From NCBI GenBank assembly GCA_020845455.1, contig JADLFO010000250.1:1-41094 (forward strand): a stretch of 41,094 nt of DNA, in the 5' to 3' direction. The notes beneath the pieces were generated by a model that saw only the letters and a list, made by a program, of their open reading frames with translations, did not search any database and had not been told where the DNA came from. The DNA comes from Caldilineaceae bacterium. Lineage in GTDB: Bacteria; Chloroflexota; Anaerolineae; Caldilineales; Caldilineaceae. The position numbers and the translations under genes were made by a program. How positions within the stretch are numbered: position 1 is the first letter of the stretch; each line of letters starts with the position of its first letter. Of the stretch, positions 27,128 to 34,950 are shown piece by piece.

Positions 27128-28519
27128 CTATTCGTTTCCCCCACGGCCCAAAAGCGCGGCCAGGTTGCCCAATACAATGATCGCCAGCAGCGCCAGATGA
27201 CCCCAGTTCTGCAAAACCACCTGCGACCCCAGCCAGGGCGGGCTGGTATGCGCGGTGAATGGTTCCAGCAACTGTTGATAGCTGTAGCCGCCGTCAAATC
27301 CGCTGACCAGCCCGCGCAGCTGCTCGCTGTCCAGATAGGGGCGCAGGATCGGGTCGGCCCCGGCCCCGACGACGGCGACGACCGGCATGTGGTTGAGCGG
27401 CTGAACTTGCTCTAGCCAGGTTTGGGCGTCTTCGGCCTGGGCCGCGGCCACCACGACCAGGCTGGGGGAACGCTCCACGGCGTGGCGCGTGGCCTCGACC
27501 ACGCGGGTCGGGTCTTCTAACAGCGCCGCGGCGGGGTCTCGCGCCGCCAGCGCCAGGACCGCCGCGCCGCCCGGCAGATAGCTGTAGGTCACGGGCCAAC
27601 TGGTCTCAGCGGCCAGGGTGAGTGCGTTGGGCCGTGCCGCGCCGCTGCGCGCCTGGGCAATGAGCCGGCGCGCCATGGCCGGACCGCCGGGCAGCGTGCT
27701 GACCACGGCCAGCCGCACGCGCCGCTGGAGCAGATGCTCCATCACCGGGCGCATGGCGAGGTTGATCTCGTCCGCCGTGGCCGGGTCATAGGCCCAGTCG
27801 ACGACGACCAGCGCATCAGGGGCCAGGGCCTGGATGGCCGTGAAGGCTTCGTCCACGCCGGGCCAGTGCATGGGCACGCCGTGCGGCCCGCTCAAGCGCA
27901 ACAGCGCGGGCAGCCCGATCGCCAGCGCCAAGAGCAGAAAGACCCAGCCCACGCGCAGATGCGGCGGGCGCAAGGGCGAGGCCGCCGGCGCAACCGGTGC
28001 GGGCGCTTCGGCCATCAGCGTGCGGATCAGACGGATCTGTTCGGCGCTCAGGTCGGCGGTAGGCAGCAGCGGCGCGACGGCGGGGGCAGCGGGGTCGTCG
28101 TCGCTGATATTGGTGGCGACGCGGATCGGCGCAAGCAGCCCTTGCACGCCGCTGACCAGCCGGGTTTCGCCCTCATCGCCGCCTTCGACCGCTTCAGCGG
28201 CGTTTGTCTGCTCGGCGGTCTCGCCCGCGTCAAATTCAAGCCGCAGCCAGGGCTGGTCGGCAAAGGGCGGTTCGGCGGGCGGCTCCGGCGGCGGGGGGGT
28301 GGTGGGCTGCGCCGGTCGGGCGCGTTTGGCGCGGGCGCGTGATGGTTTCGACGGCGCGGCGGCAGGCGGCTCCGGCGTGCCGGCCTGGGGCGTTTGCGGC
28401 GCTTCGGAGGGCTGCTCGGGCCGCGCGTCGGGGTTGCGCAGGTCGGTGCCGCAGCCGTTGCAGAAGTTGGAGCCGGCGCGGTTGGCCGTGCCACAATGGG
28501 GACAGCGGGTGATGGACAT
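27128..28519 (-). CDS. Zinc-ribbon transmembrane protein with external alpha/beta domain
   Basis: A 463-aa protein. The N-terminus is a zinc ribbon, CPHCG at residues 6-10 and CNGCG at 20-24 (ligands Cys6, Cys9, Cys20, Cys23). A Pro/Glu-rich linker runs to about 180, and a first membrane helix lies near 190-209. Residues about 215-425 form an alpha/beta domain with alternating hydrophobic strands: DALVVVDWAYDPATADEIN, VRLAVVSTLPGGPAMARRLI, SPSLVVVAAAQAEDAQTWL and MPVVAVVGAGADP. A second helix (439-457) ends the protein. The zinc ribbon and C-terminus would be cytoplasmic. The external domain looks Rossmann-like and begins with an Asp-rich DWAYDPATADE stretch. I do not know its function. It overlaps nothing but sits 1-2 bp from both neighbours. 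Confidence 0.82.
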   Translation of the reverse strand: MSITRCPHCGTANRAGSNFCNGCGTDLRNPDARPEQPSEAPQTPQAGTPEPPAAAPSKPSRARAKRARPAQPTTPPPPEPPAEPPFADQPWLRLEFDAGETAEQTNAAEAVEGGDEGETRLVSGVQGLLAPIRVATNISDDDPAAPAVAPLLPTADLSAEQIRLIRTLMAEAPAPVAPAASPLRPPHLRVGWVFLLLALAIGLPALLRLSGPHGVPMHWPGVDEAFTAIQALAPDALVVVDWAYDPATADEINLAMRPVMEHLLQRRVRLAVVSTLPGGPAMARRLIAQARSGAARPNALTLAAETSWPVTYSYLPGGAAVLALAARDPAAALLEDPTRVVEATRHAVERSPSLVVVAAAQAEDAQTWLEQVQPLNHMPVVAVVGAGADPILRPYLDSEQLRGLVSGFDGGYSYQQLLEPFTAHTSPPWLGSQVVLQNWGHLALLAIIVLGNLAALLGRGGNE

Positions 28520-28520
28520 G

Positions 28521-29144
28521 CTAGCGTGCCGTCAACAGGAAACGAAAGGCGATGACCGCCAGCGCAAAGCTGCTGCCCAGCAGCACCCCGCGCAGCGCGG
28601 CCATGGCCGGGACATCGAGCACCCAGCCCACCAGCGTGGCAAGGTTGGCGGGCAGCAGCGCATGGGCGGCGGGCATCTGCACCAGCAACACCAGCGCGGC
28701 CCCTGCCAGCAGCCAAGCCGCGCCGGGCCGCCCAACGCGTAGAAAGCGATAGGCCGCCCCGGCCATGAAAAAGGCCAGCAGGGCGAAGAGCGATGCCTGG
28801 CCGGGCGCAATGATGCTGTCGAAGAGCCATTCAACCACCGGGCTGCGTGCGCCGGTGGGGCTGACCATGCCCGCCGCAAAGAAGACCAGCAGCGCGGCCA
28901 GCAGCGCGACGCTGTGCTGCCAGCCCGCTTGGCCGGCGAGCACACGGCGCAGATGAACCCAGCCCACGTTGACGACCCCCAGCAGCAGCGCAAAGGCGCT
29001 TAGGACCACGGCCCAGAGATAGAGTTGGACGGCCGCGGCGCGCAGCAGCGGCAGCCCCAGACGGTCCAGCCCCAGGATCACAACCGTGACCGTCAGGACG
29101 GCCAGGACGAGGTAATTGGGCCGGTCTGGGCGTGGGCTGGGCAT
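28521..29144 (-). CDS. Six-helix membrane protein, unrecognised
   Basis: A 207-aa protein with hydrophobic segments near 12-32, 38-58, 77-95, 112-132, 141-160 and 180-203. Short loops, one with WVHLRRVLAGQAGW. No family recognised. It starts 19 bp after the preceding 190-aa gene and stops 1 bp before the zinc-ribbon gene start, so the order is fixed within the operon. Its size and helix count are similar to the 254-aa protein two genes on; both could form the membrane part of one complex (inference). Confidence 0.8.
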   Translation of the reverse strand: MPSPRPDRPNYLVLAVLTVTVVILGLDRLGLPLLRAAAVQLYLWAVVLSAFALLLGVVNVGWVHLRRVLAGQAGWQHSVALLAALLVFFAAGMVSPTGARSPVVEWLFDSIIAPGQASLFALLAFFMAGAAYRFLRVGRPGAAWLLAGAALVLLVQMPAAHALLPANLATLVGWVLDVPAMAALRGVLLGSSFALAVIAFRFLLTAR

Positions 29145-29163
29145 GAGACGGGTAGGCGGCAGG

Positions 29164-29736
29164 CTAGATCAAGAGCGCAGACAGGATCAGACACAGGGCC
29201 AACAGCAGCGCGCCCCAGGCGATCCAATCGCCGGTTGGATCGGGGATGGCGGCAGGGCCGGCCGGCGCCGGGCGCGGGCGTTCGCCGATCTCTACAAACG
29301 GCAGGGCCTCCCACGGGGCGGAGAGACCGGGGGCGAGGCGCGGCGCTAGAAAGTCCGCGGCTTCGGGGGGAGTGCCAGGGCGTACCAGCGGGGGCGCGGT
29401 CAGCGCGCCGCTGCTCAGGATCGCCACGCCGGCAAGATAGGTCGCCGGGTCGGGGCCGCCATAGACCACCGCGGGCAGGGGCACGCCGCGCCCGGCGCTG
29501 TGCGCCAGAAGCAGCCCCAGCCACAGGGCGCTGCCGCCGCCGGCGATCAACAGCGGCGTGGTGATGTCCGTGCGCTGCGCCGCGAACTGCTGGTAGGCCA
29601 GCAGGGTGGCTGCGCCGGACAGCGCCAGGGCAGGCGTGCCGGCTGTCAAGAGCGGGGTGGACCCCGCCTCTAGCTTGGTTTCGACTTCGGTCTGCCAGTC
29701 GGCGGCGATCTCCGCCGCGCTTCGATTCCAGTACAT
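29164..29736 (-). CDS. 190-aa membrane-associated protein, DUF6754-like
   Basis: A 190-aa protein with a C-terminal membrane helix (about 171-190, WIAWGALLLALCLILSALLI) and weaker hydrophobic segments at 27-48 and 61-80. The N-terminus MYWNRSAAEIAADWQTEVETK is charged; GTPALALSGAATLLAYQQFAA and YLAGVAILSSGALTAP follow. It may belong to the DUF6754 group of Chloroflexota membrane proteins, which I recall only vaguely, so the name is tentative. It is the second gene of the operon, 52 bp after the 82-aa gene. Confidence 0.7.
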   Translation of the reverse strand: MYWNRSAAEIAADWQTEVETKLEAGSTPLLTAGTPALALSGAATLLAYQQFAAQRTDITTPLLIAGGGSALWLGLLLAHSAGRGVPLPAVVYGGPDPATYLAGVAILSSGALTAPPLVRPGTPPEAADFLAPRLAPGLSAPWEALPFVEIGERPRPAPAGPAAIPDPTGDWIAWGALLLALCLILSALLI

Positions 29737-29788
29737 TTCCGATGGATGAGACCCGCTGGTGTGATCTTGGCCTAGGTTTGCGCACGGC

Positions 29789-30037
29789 TCAACGGGCGCG
29801 CGCCTGCAGGGCCGCTTCCAGCGTACGCATGGCGTTTGGCGAACTCAACAGGCCGGCCCAAGCCTCGGCGTCGCGCCAGCCCAGCAACGCGGCCATGGGC
29901 GCAGCTAGATAGAGCGCCTGGCCCGCAAAGAAGGCCAGCGGGCGATGACCGGTCATCCACAGCAGCAGCGGCGTGGTCAGTTGCCGGTCTACGGCGGCGC
30001 GCAGCAGCGGGTCTAGGGTGGGCTGTTCTGTCTTCAT
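29789..30037 (-). CDS. Small 82-aa protein, first gene of the membrane operon
   Basis: An 82-aa protein, not recognised. MKTEQPTLDPLLRAAVDRQL starts it; a hydrophobic stretch (33-53, PLAFFAGQALYLAAPMAALLG) could be one membrane helix; the end is amphipathic (MRTLEAALQARAR). The frame is open upstream, but the ATG at 30037 is the first good start after the promoter at 30082-30090. It lies 52 bp ahead of the 190-aa gene. Confidence 0.7.
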   Translation of the reverse strand: MKTEQPTLDPLLRAAVDRQLTTPLLLWMTGHRPLAFFAGQALYLAAPMAALLGWRDAEAWAGLLSSPNAMRTLEAALQARAR

Positions 30038-30081
30038 ACCGGTTCGCCAATGTGCGGGCGCGCTCCGGCGCGCTTGCCGCC

Positions 30082-30090
30082 ATTGTACCA
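30082..30090 (-). promoter_or_regulatory. Extended -10 promoter of the 30.0-23.2 kb operon
   Basis: TGGTACAAT on the minus strand, a good TGnTAnAAT match. Predicted start near 30075; leader about 38 nt to the 82-aa gene. No other promoter of similar quality was noticed inside the operon. Confidence 0.65.
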
Positions 30091-30244
30091 TAGGCGTTAG
30101 GATTCGCTGAGCCGGACGGGAACCCGATGGCGTTTGGCGGCGTCTGCTAGGCCAGGCGTGGCACAAACCGCCCCGGCGCTGCAACGGCCGAACGCGGCAA
30201 TGGCTGGACGCCGCCATGGCGGTGTGTGGCTTGAATCGGCCTTG

Positions 30245-30253
30245 TGGTATACT
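30245..30253 (+). promoter_or_regulatory. Extended -10 promoter for the DUF3048 lipoprotein gene
   Basis: TGGTATACT, identical to the pyk element at 14043. Predicted start near 30260. Confidence 0.6.
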
Positions 30254-30403
30254 ACCGGCTGTTCGCTTCGATGGGAAAACTATGTCGAGCAAACTCTGTC
30301 ACACGCACAACGGCGCCAACCTGCCGCCCGCCGGGACCGGGCGTCACCGCTCGTCCCATGCTGAACTCTATCCATTCGCCACCCATCAAGGTCGTCATCT
30401 GTC

Positions 30404-31546
30404 ATGCGTCGAACTTCGCTGGTTTGTCTCCTCTTCTGTTTGATGGTCGCTCTGGGTCTTGCCGGCTGTACCCAGGCCGGGCCGGAACCGACGGCGACCC
30501 CCACCAAGACGCCGGCTGTCGCCGCAGCCGCACCAACGGCAACACCCATTCCCCCCACTCCGACCCCCGCGCCTGAGATTTTGGAGCCGACCGCCACGCC
30601 GACCCTGCAGCCGGTCGGCAATCTTGCGCCCTACAGCGGGCTGCCCGCCGAGGACCCCGAAACGCTCAAGCGTCGCCCGATCTTTATCTGTATCAACAAT
30701 GACCCGGTGGGGCGCAGCGCCCACTATGGCCTGGGGTTGGCGGATCTGGTCTATGAATATATTGTGGACGGCTTTACGATCACGCGCATCACAGCGATGT
30801 ATCAGGGCAATTCCGCCGACCGGATCGGGCCGGTGCGTTCGGCGCGCATGCCCAATGTGTGGATGACCTATATGTATGACGGCGTGCTGGCCTGTTCGGG
30901 CGGTTCGGACGAGGTGCGCTATCTGCTTAAGAACGAGGTCGGCTTTCCTTATCTGGATGCCGATATCGACGACCCAAGACAGGACGGGACTTATTTCATA
31001 AGCCTGGGCACTGATTACCGCACCCGCATCCAGGCCAGCACAGATGGCGTGCGCCGCTGGCTAGAGGATCAAGGGCTGGTGAAGGAGTGGAGCCGGCCCG
31101 GCTTCCAGTTCAACGAGACGCCGCCGCCAAACGCCGCCGGGACGGCCGGCGCCATTCAGATCGCCTATCCCGGCGGCAACCAGGTCGAATGGCGCTATGA
31201 CGCGGCTCAGGGCGGCTATGTTCGCTTTCAAGGCGGGCAGCAGCAGATGGACCCGGCGCTGGGCGGCGGGCCGGTTGTCGCCTCTAATGTGATCGTGATG
31301 GTGGCGGAGCATACGCTGACCGACATCGTCGAAGACAGCCTGGGCACGAAGGGGGTTGATATTGCGCTCTATGGCTTCGGCGATTTTCGCATCTTCCGCG
31401 ACGGTCAGGTCTATGAGGGAACTTGGCGTGCCGACCCCGAAAACCCGCCGCGCTGGTTGGGGCCAGGCGAGGTGATCGTGCAGTTGAAGCCCGGCCAAAG
31501 CTGGATTCAGGTGGTGCGCGACCTGAGCGAGGTGACTTTTCAATAG
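30404..31546 (+). CDS. DUF3048 family lipoprotein (YerB-like)
   Basis: A 380-aa lipoprotein. MRRTSLV and a hydrophobic core lead to lipobox LAGC with Cys22. A Thr/Pro-rich linker follows to residue 70. The DUF3048 domain begins LAPYSGLPAEDPE and holds the family's conserved segments FICINNDPVGRSAHYGLGLADLVYEY (about 94-119) and TRITAMYQGNSADRIGPVRSARM; the C-terminal part includes GSYEG-like VYEGTWRADPENPPRW and LKPGQSWIQVV. In Bacillus the family member YerB is of unknown function, probably at the membrane surface. It is followed after 182 bp by the LysM protein gene in the same direction. Confidence 0.9.
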   Translation: MRRTSLVCLLFCLMVALGLAGCTQAGPEPTATPTKTPAVAAAAPTATPIPPTPTPAPEILEPTATPTLQPVGNLAPYSGLPAEDPETLKRRPIFICINNDPVGRSAHYGLGLADLVYEYIVDGFTITRITAMYQGNSADRIGPVRSARMPNVWMTYMYDGVLACSGGSDEVRYLLKNEVGFPYLDADIDDPRQDGTYFISLGTDYRTRIQASTDGVRRWLEDQGLVKEWSRPGFQFNETPPPNAAGTAGAIQIAYPGGNQVEWRYDAAQGGYVRFQGGQQQMDPALGGGPVVASNVIVMVAEHTLTDIVEDSLGTKGVDIALYGFGDFRIFRDGQVYEGTWRADPENPPRWLGPGEVIVQLKPGQSWIQVVRDLSEVTFQ

Positions 31547-31728
31547 GGCTGCTCAATAGGGACGGCTTGATAGCGACTCTGGGGCCGGCCTGTTGCAGGA
31601 CAGACAGCGGAGAAGGTGTTGCGCTCCATCTGCGCGGCGGGGCGCCGGGCGCTGGGGCGTGAGCGGTGTGGGGCGTTGTGGAATCATCGGTTGGGCACTT
31701 GTCACCCATAGAGTTGAGGGAGTTGAAG

Positions 31729-34700
31729 ATGAACCGAAGGTCCAGTCCATTATCTCTTCCCCGGGCAAGCTTTTGGCAGATTGGCCTGCTGGCGGCGCTT
31801 GTGTTGGTCGCCGGTCTGTGGCTCCAGGCCGCTAATGTCGCCCAAGCCCAGGAATCTGGGGAATCGTCGCCAGGCTACTATTACACGGTGCAGGAAGGCG
31901 ATTCGTGGGATTCGGTCGCCCAGCGGACGGGCGTCTCGGTGGAGCAGCTCCAGGAGGCGAACCCCGACGCTGTGCGCGAGAACGGCTGGCTGATCAACGG
32001 CGAACAGTTGTTTGTCCCTACTAGCACCCCCACGCAAAACAAGACCCATGTGGTCAAGGCGGGGGAATCGTGGGCCGGCATCGCCGCCCAATATGGCATC
32101 CCGGTCAGCCTCTTGCGCGCTGCCAACCCAGGTTCGATCCGTTCCGGTTCGGTGCTCTACGAAGGGGAAACGCTGACTGTCCCGCCGGCGGGGGCGACTG
32201 TGCCAACCGCTGTGCCGACGCCGGTGCCGCGTTTGCAGCCGGGCAGACCCGCCGCGGCGACCGCGACCTCGACGCCGGCGGCCACGGCGACCGCAACCCA
32301 AGCGGCTGAAGCGACAACTGAAGCCGCGACTGAAGCGCCTACGGCGGAACCCACCGCGGAACCTACCTCAGAATCGGCTGAAGAGGCGGCCACAGGCGCA
32401 GTGACGGAAACCGCCGAACTCACCGGCACGGACGCGCTCACCCCCGAAGGGGAGATCACGGCCGCCGAGGAGATCACCGCTGCCGAAACAGTGACCGCCG
32501 GCGGCGAGGTCACCGGCACAGGCGCAGTCACCGGCGTCTCTGAGGTGACCGGCACCCTTGAGGTGACCGGCGCGGCTGAAGTAACCAGCACAGCCGAAGT
32601 AACCGCCGCCGAAACGACCACGGGCACGGCTGCGGGGGACACGGCAGGCTTTGACCTGCCTGCCTGTCCGGAGAAGTTCGCCGATTATTCCGAAATGATG
32701 GCGGATGTCGTCAATCGCAATGAGGACGGGGTCGGCGCTGTCCAGGCGTTCTTGGAAGGCTGCGCCGCACTGGTGGAGGAGGGGACCTTTATCGGCGACC
32801 TGACCGGCGACGACAGCGACGATCTGGTGGTGGTCTATCAGAACCCAAGCCAGGATCAGGTCTTTATCGAGGGTGACTTGGCGATCTTCAACAGCAGCCC
32901 CGACGGCTTGGTGTTGAGCTATCGCGCCCGCGCCGCCGGCGAGGTGCGCTTGCTGGCGACCGAGGACATTAACGCCGACACGCTGTCCGACGTGGTGTGG
33001 GTGGATACGACCTGCGGCGCAAGCACCTGCTTTGATACGGTCAATGTACGCAGTTGGGATGGCTCGGCCTGGGCGGACTGGACCGACGGCACGATCACCA
33101 TGGCCTACGCCGAGATCACGCTCGAAGACCGCAGCGAAGAGGGTACGGGCCAGGAGATCGTCCTCAGCGGCGGCATCTATGGCAGCGTGGGGGCCGGCCC
33201 GCAGCGCAGCCGCACCGAGGTCTGGGCCAGCCTGGAGGGCGCGCCCTATACGCTGTTGGAGAAGGCCTACAGCGCCAGCGAGTGTCTCTATCATACGGTG
33301 CTGGATGCCAACCGCGCCTTCCTAGACGGCCCGGCCGGCGGCTTTGAGGCCGCGCAGCAGCTCTATCAACAGGCCGCCGGCGACCAAGACCTGATCAAGT
33401 GCTGGGTGCGTAATGGCGAGCTGGCCGAACTGCGCAGCTTTAGCCTCTTCCGGCTGGCGCTCATTGCCGGCTATCAGGGGGATGCCGAGGGCGCAGCTGC
33501 CCAGATCGCGGCGCTGAGCGAGGCCTACCCGGACAGCGCCTACGACGCCGTGGGGCAGGTTTGGCTGGAGGCCTTCCAGAGCGAGGGCAATGCGGCGGCG
33601 GCATGCGCTGAAGTGACAACCTTTGTGGAAGAGAACCCGGCGGCGTGGGAGATGCTGGCCGACTATGGCTATACTAACCCGTCGTTCGAGGCCGCCGACG
33701 TCTGCCCCGTTCTGGACTTGGGCGGCGATGAGAACAGCGGCGATGGCGCGGGGGAGGAGGGGCAGCCCTCCTCGCCCCCCACTTCCTCGGTAGGCGATGA
33801 CTCGGTTGGGGCCGCGGCTGCCGCGGCCCCAACCGAGTGTCCGGCGGATCTGGCCGGATATGCCGAGGCGCTCCCGCCGGTACTCAGCGCCGCCGGGGGT
33901 GACCAGGCAGCCATCGAAAGCTGGCTGCGCACCTGCGGCGTCCTGACCGACGGCCTGGGGGCGGTGGTGTCGGCCGAACTCAACGACGACGGCCTGCCAG
34001 ACGCCATCGTCTACCCCACCCTGATCACAGACCTAGGTTACGGTCCGGACGGCGCTCAAGGCGCCGTTCTCATTTTTCACAGCGAAGCGGACGGCAGCTA
34101 TACCTTGATCGCCAACCCGGAGATCTATGGACAGCCCGCACCGCTGGCGGTGGGCGATCTGAACGCCGACGGGCGCATCGATATTGCCTGGACGGTGACC
34201 GGCTGCTCGACCTTTTGTGTGCTGGAAGTGCAGATGTGGACTTGGGACGACGACGCCTATCTGGCGCTGATCGAGCCGGGTGCAACCATCGCCGTCGGGC
34301 GCGCCAGTTTCACGCCGCTGCCCGCCGGCGCGCCGGGTGACGGCCAACAGTTGTTGCTCGAAGGCGGGGTGAGCGGCACGCCGGAGGGCGGGCTGGCTGT
34401 GCCGCACAGCGAAAGCTGGCAGAGCATAGACGGCGGCCTCTATCGCCGCATCGCCTGGGCCTATGACCGCACGGTGGAGGGCAGCGACTGTCTGGGGTTG
34501 CGTTTAGTCGAGGCGGATGTGGCGCTGCACGCCTCGGATGTGGTGGGGTATGGCCCGGCGATTGAACTGTACCGTGCCGCGCTCGACTCGAATTTGGCGG
34601 CATGCAGCATCTTGGGGCTGGCCGAATCGCAGGAATTGGCGCTGCTGCAAGGCTTGGCGCTGTTCCGTCTGATCCAAGCGCAGGCGCTCAGCGGAGACCT

Positions 34701-34932
34701 GGGGGCTGCGCGCGACACGCTGGCGACGCTGGCCGCCGCTCAGCCCGACGCCCAATACACGGCGGCGGCGACGCAGTGGCTGGACGCGATGCAAGCTGGA
34801 GAGGACCCGGCGGCGGCGTGCATCGCCGTGGGCAGCATCTTCGCCGACCACCCGGAGCTTTGGCAGATCACCGACCAGTTCGGCTATAACCATCCGGCGT
34901 TGGCCGCGGGCCAGATCTGCTATACCCCTTGA
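31729..34932 (+). CDS. Large secreted LysM protein with duplicated FG-GAP-like/helical module
   Basis: A 1067-aa exported protein. ATG 31729 is chosen because GAGGGAG lies upstream and a proper signal peptide follows (cleavage near AQAQ, residue 40). Two LysM domains follow, 51-98 (YTVQEGDSWDSVAQRTGVSV) and 106-153 (HVVKAGESWAGIAAQYGIPV), which should bind peptidoglycan. About 155-310 is a Thr/Glu/Ala/Val linker. The rest is two copies of a 350-360-aa module beginning with Cys-Pro (313 and 704). Each has calcium-loop-like strands (DLTGDDSDDLVVV and DINADTLSDVVWV in copy 1; ELNDDGLPDAIVY and DLNADGRIDIAWT in copy 2), then a helical, TPR-like part ending in a ...YGY/FGYN-P motif. Function unknown; likely a wall-bound scaffold or sensor. 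Confidence 0.85.
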   Translation: MNRRSSPLSLPRASFWQIGLLAALVLVAGLWLQAANVAQAQESGESSPGYYYTVQEGDSWDSVAQRTGVSVEQLQEANPDAVRENGWLINGEQLFVPTSTPTQNKTHVVKAGESWAGIAAQYGIPVSLLRAANPGSIRSGSVLYEGETLTVPPAGATVPTAVPTPVPRLQPGRPAAATATSTPAATATATQAAEATTEAATEAPTAEPTAEPTSESAEEAATGAVTETAELTGTDALTPEGEITAAEEITAAETVTAGGEVTGTGAVTGVSEVTGTLEVTGAAEVTSTAEVTAAETTTGTAAGDTAGFDLPACPEKFADYSEMMADVVNRNEDGVGAVQAFLEGCAALVEEGTFIGDLTGDDSDDLVVVYQNPSQDQVFIEGDLAIFNSSPDGLVLSYRARAAGEVRLLATEDINADTLSDVVWVDTTCGASTCFDTVNVRSWDGSAWADWTDGTITMAYAEITLEDRSEEGTGQEIVLSGGIYGSVGAGPQRSRTEVWASLEGAPYTLLEKAYSASECLYHTVLDANRAFLDGPAGGFEAAQQLYQQAAGDQDLIKCWVRNGELAELRSFSLFRLALIAGYQGDAEGAAAQIAALSEAYPDSAYDAVGQVWLEAFQSEGNAAAACAEVTTFVEENPAAWEMLADYGYTNPSFEAADVCPVLDLGGDENSGDGAGEEGQPSSPPTSSVGDDSVGAAAAAAPTECPADLAGYAEALPPVLSAAGGDQAAIESWLRTCGVLTDGLGAVVSAELNDDGLPDAIVYPTLITDLGYGPDGAQGAVLIFHSEADGSYTLIANPEIYGQPAPLAVGDLNADGRIDIAWTVTGCSTFCVLEVQMWTWDDDAYLALIEPGATIAVGRASFTPLPAGAPGDGQQLLLEGGVSGTPEGGLAVPHSESWQSIDGGLYRRIAWAYDRTVEGSDCLGLRLVEADVALHASDVVGYGPAIELYRAALDSNLAACSILGLAESQELALLQGLALFRLIQAQALSGDLGAARDTLATLAAAQPDAQYTAAATQWLDAMQAGEDPAAACIAVGSIFADHPELWQITDQFGYNHPALAAGQICYTP
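33750..33838 (+). repeat. Two adjacent strong hairpins inside the coding sequence
   Basis: The second is perfect: 18-bp arms ACTCGGTTGGGGCCGCGG (33800-33817) and its complement (33821-33838) around the trinucleotide CTG. The first is imperfect: GGGGGAGGAGGG (33750-33761) with CCCTCCTCGCCCCC (33766-33779). They lie in the linker between the two duplicated modules of the LysM protein and are translated as Gly/Glu/Pro- and Ala-rich stretches. No T tract follows. Confidence 0.9.
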
Positions 34933-34950
34933 TCTGCGCCGCAGCGCCGT

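Larger units (their letters stand above)
30038..30403. other. 366-bp divergent intergenic region
   Basis: It contains the minus-strand operon promoter (30082-30090), the plus-strand promoter (30245-30253) and a leader of about 145 nt before the DUF3048 gene. Between the two promoters I see no repeat or RNA gene. Short open frames in the leader have no protein-like character. Confidence 0.6.

Noticed and set aside
33800-33838. Reading the perfect hairpin as a transcription terminator
   Set aside because: No T run follows on either strand and it lies within an uninterrupted coding frame.
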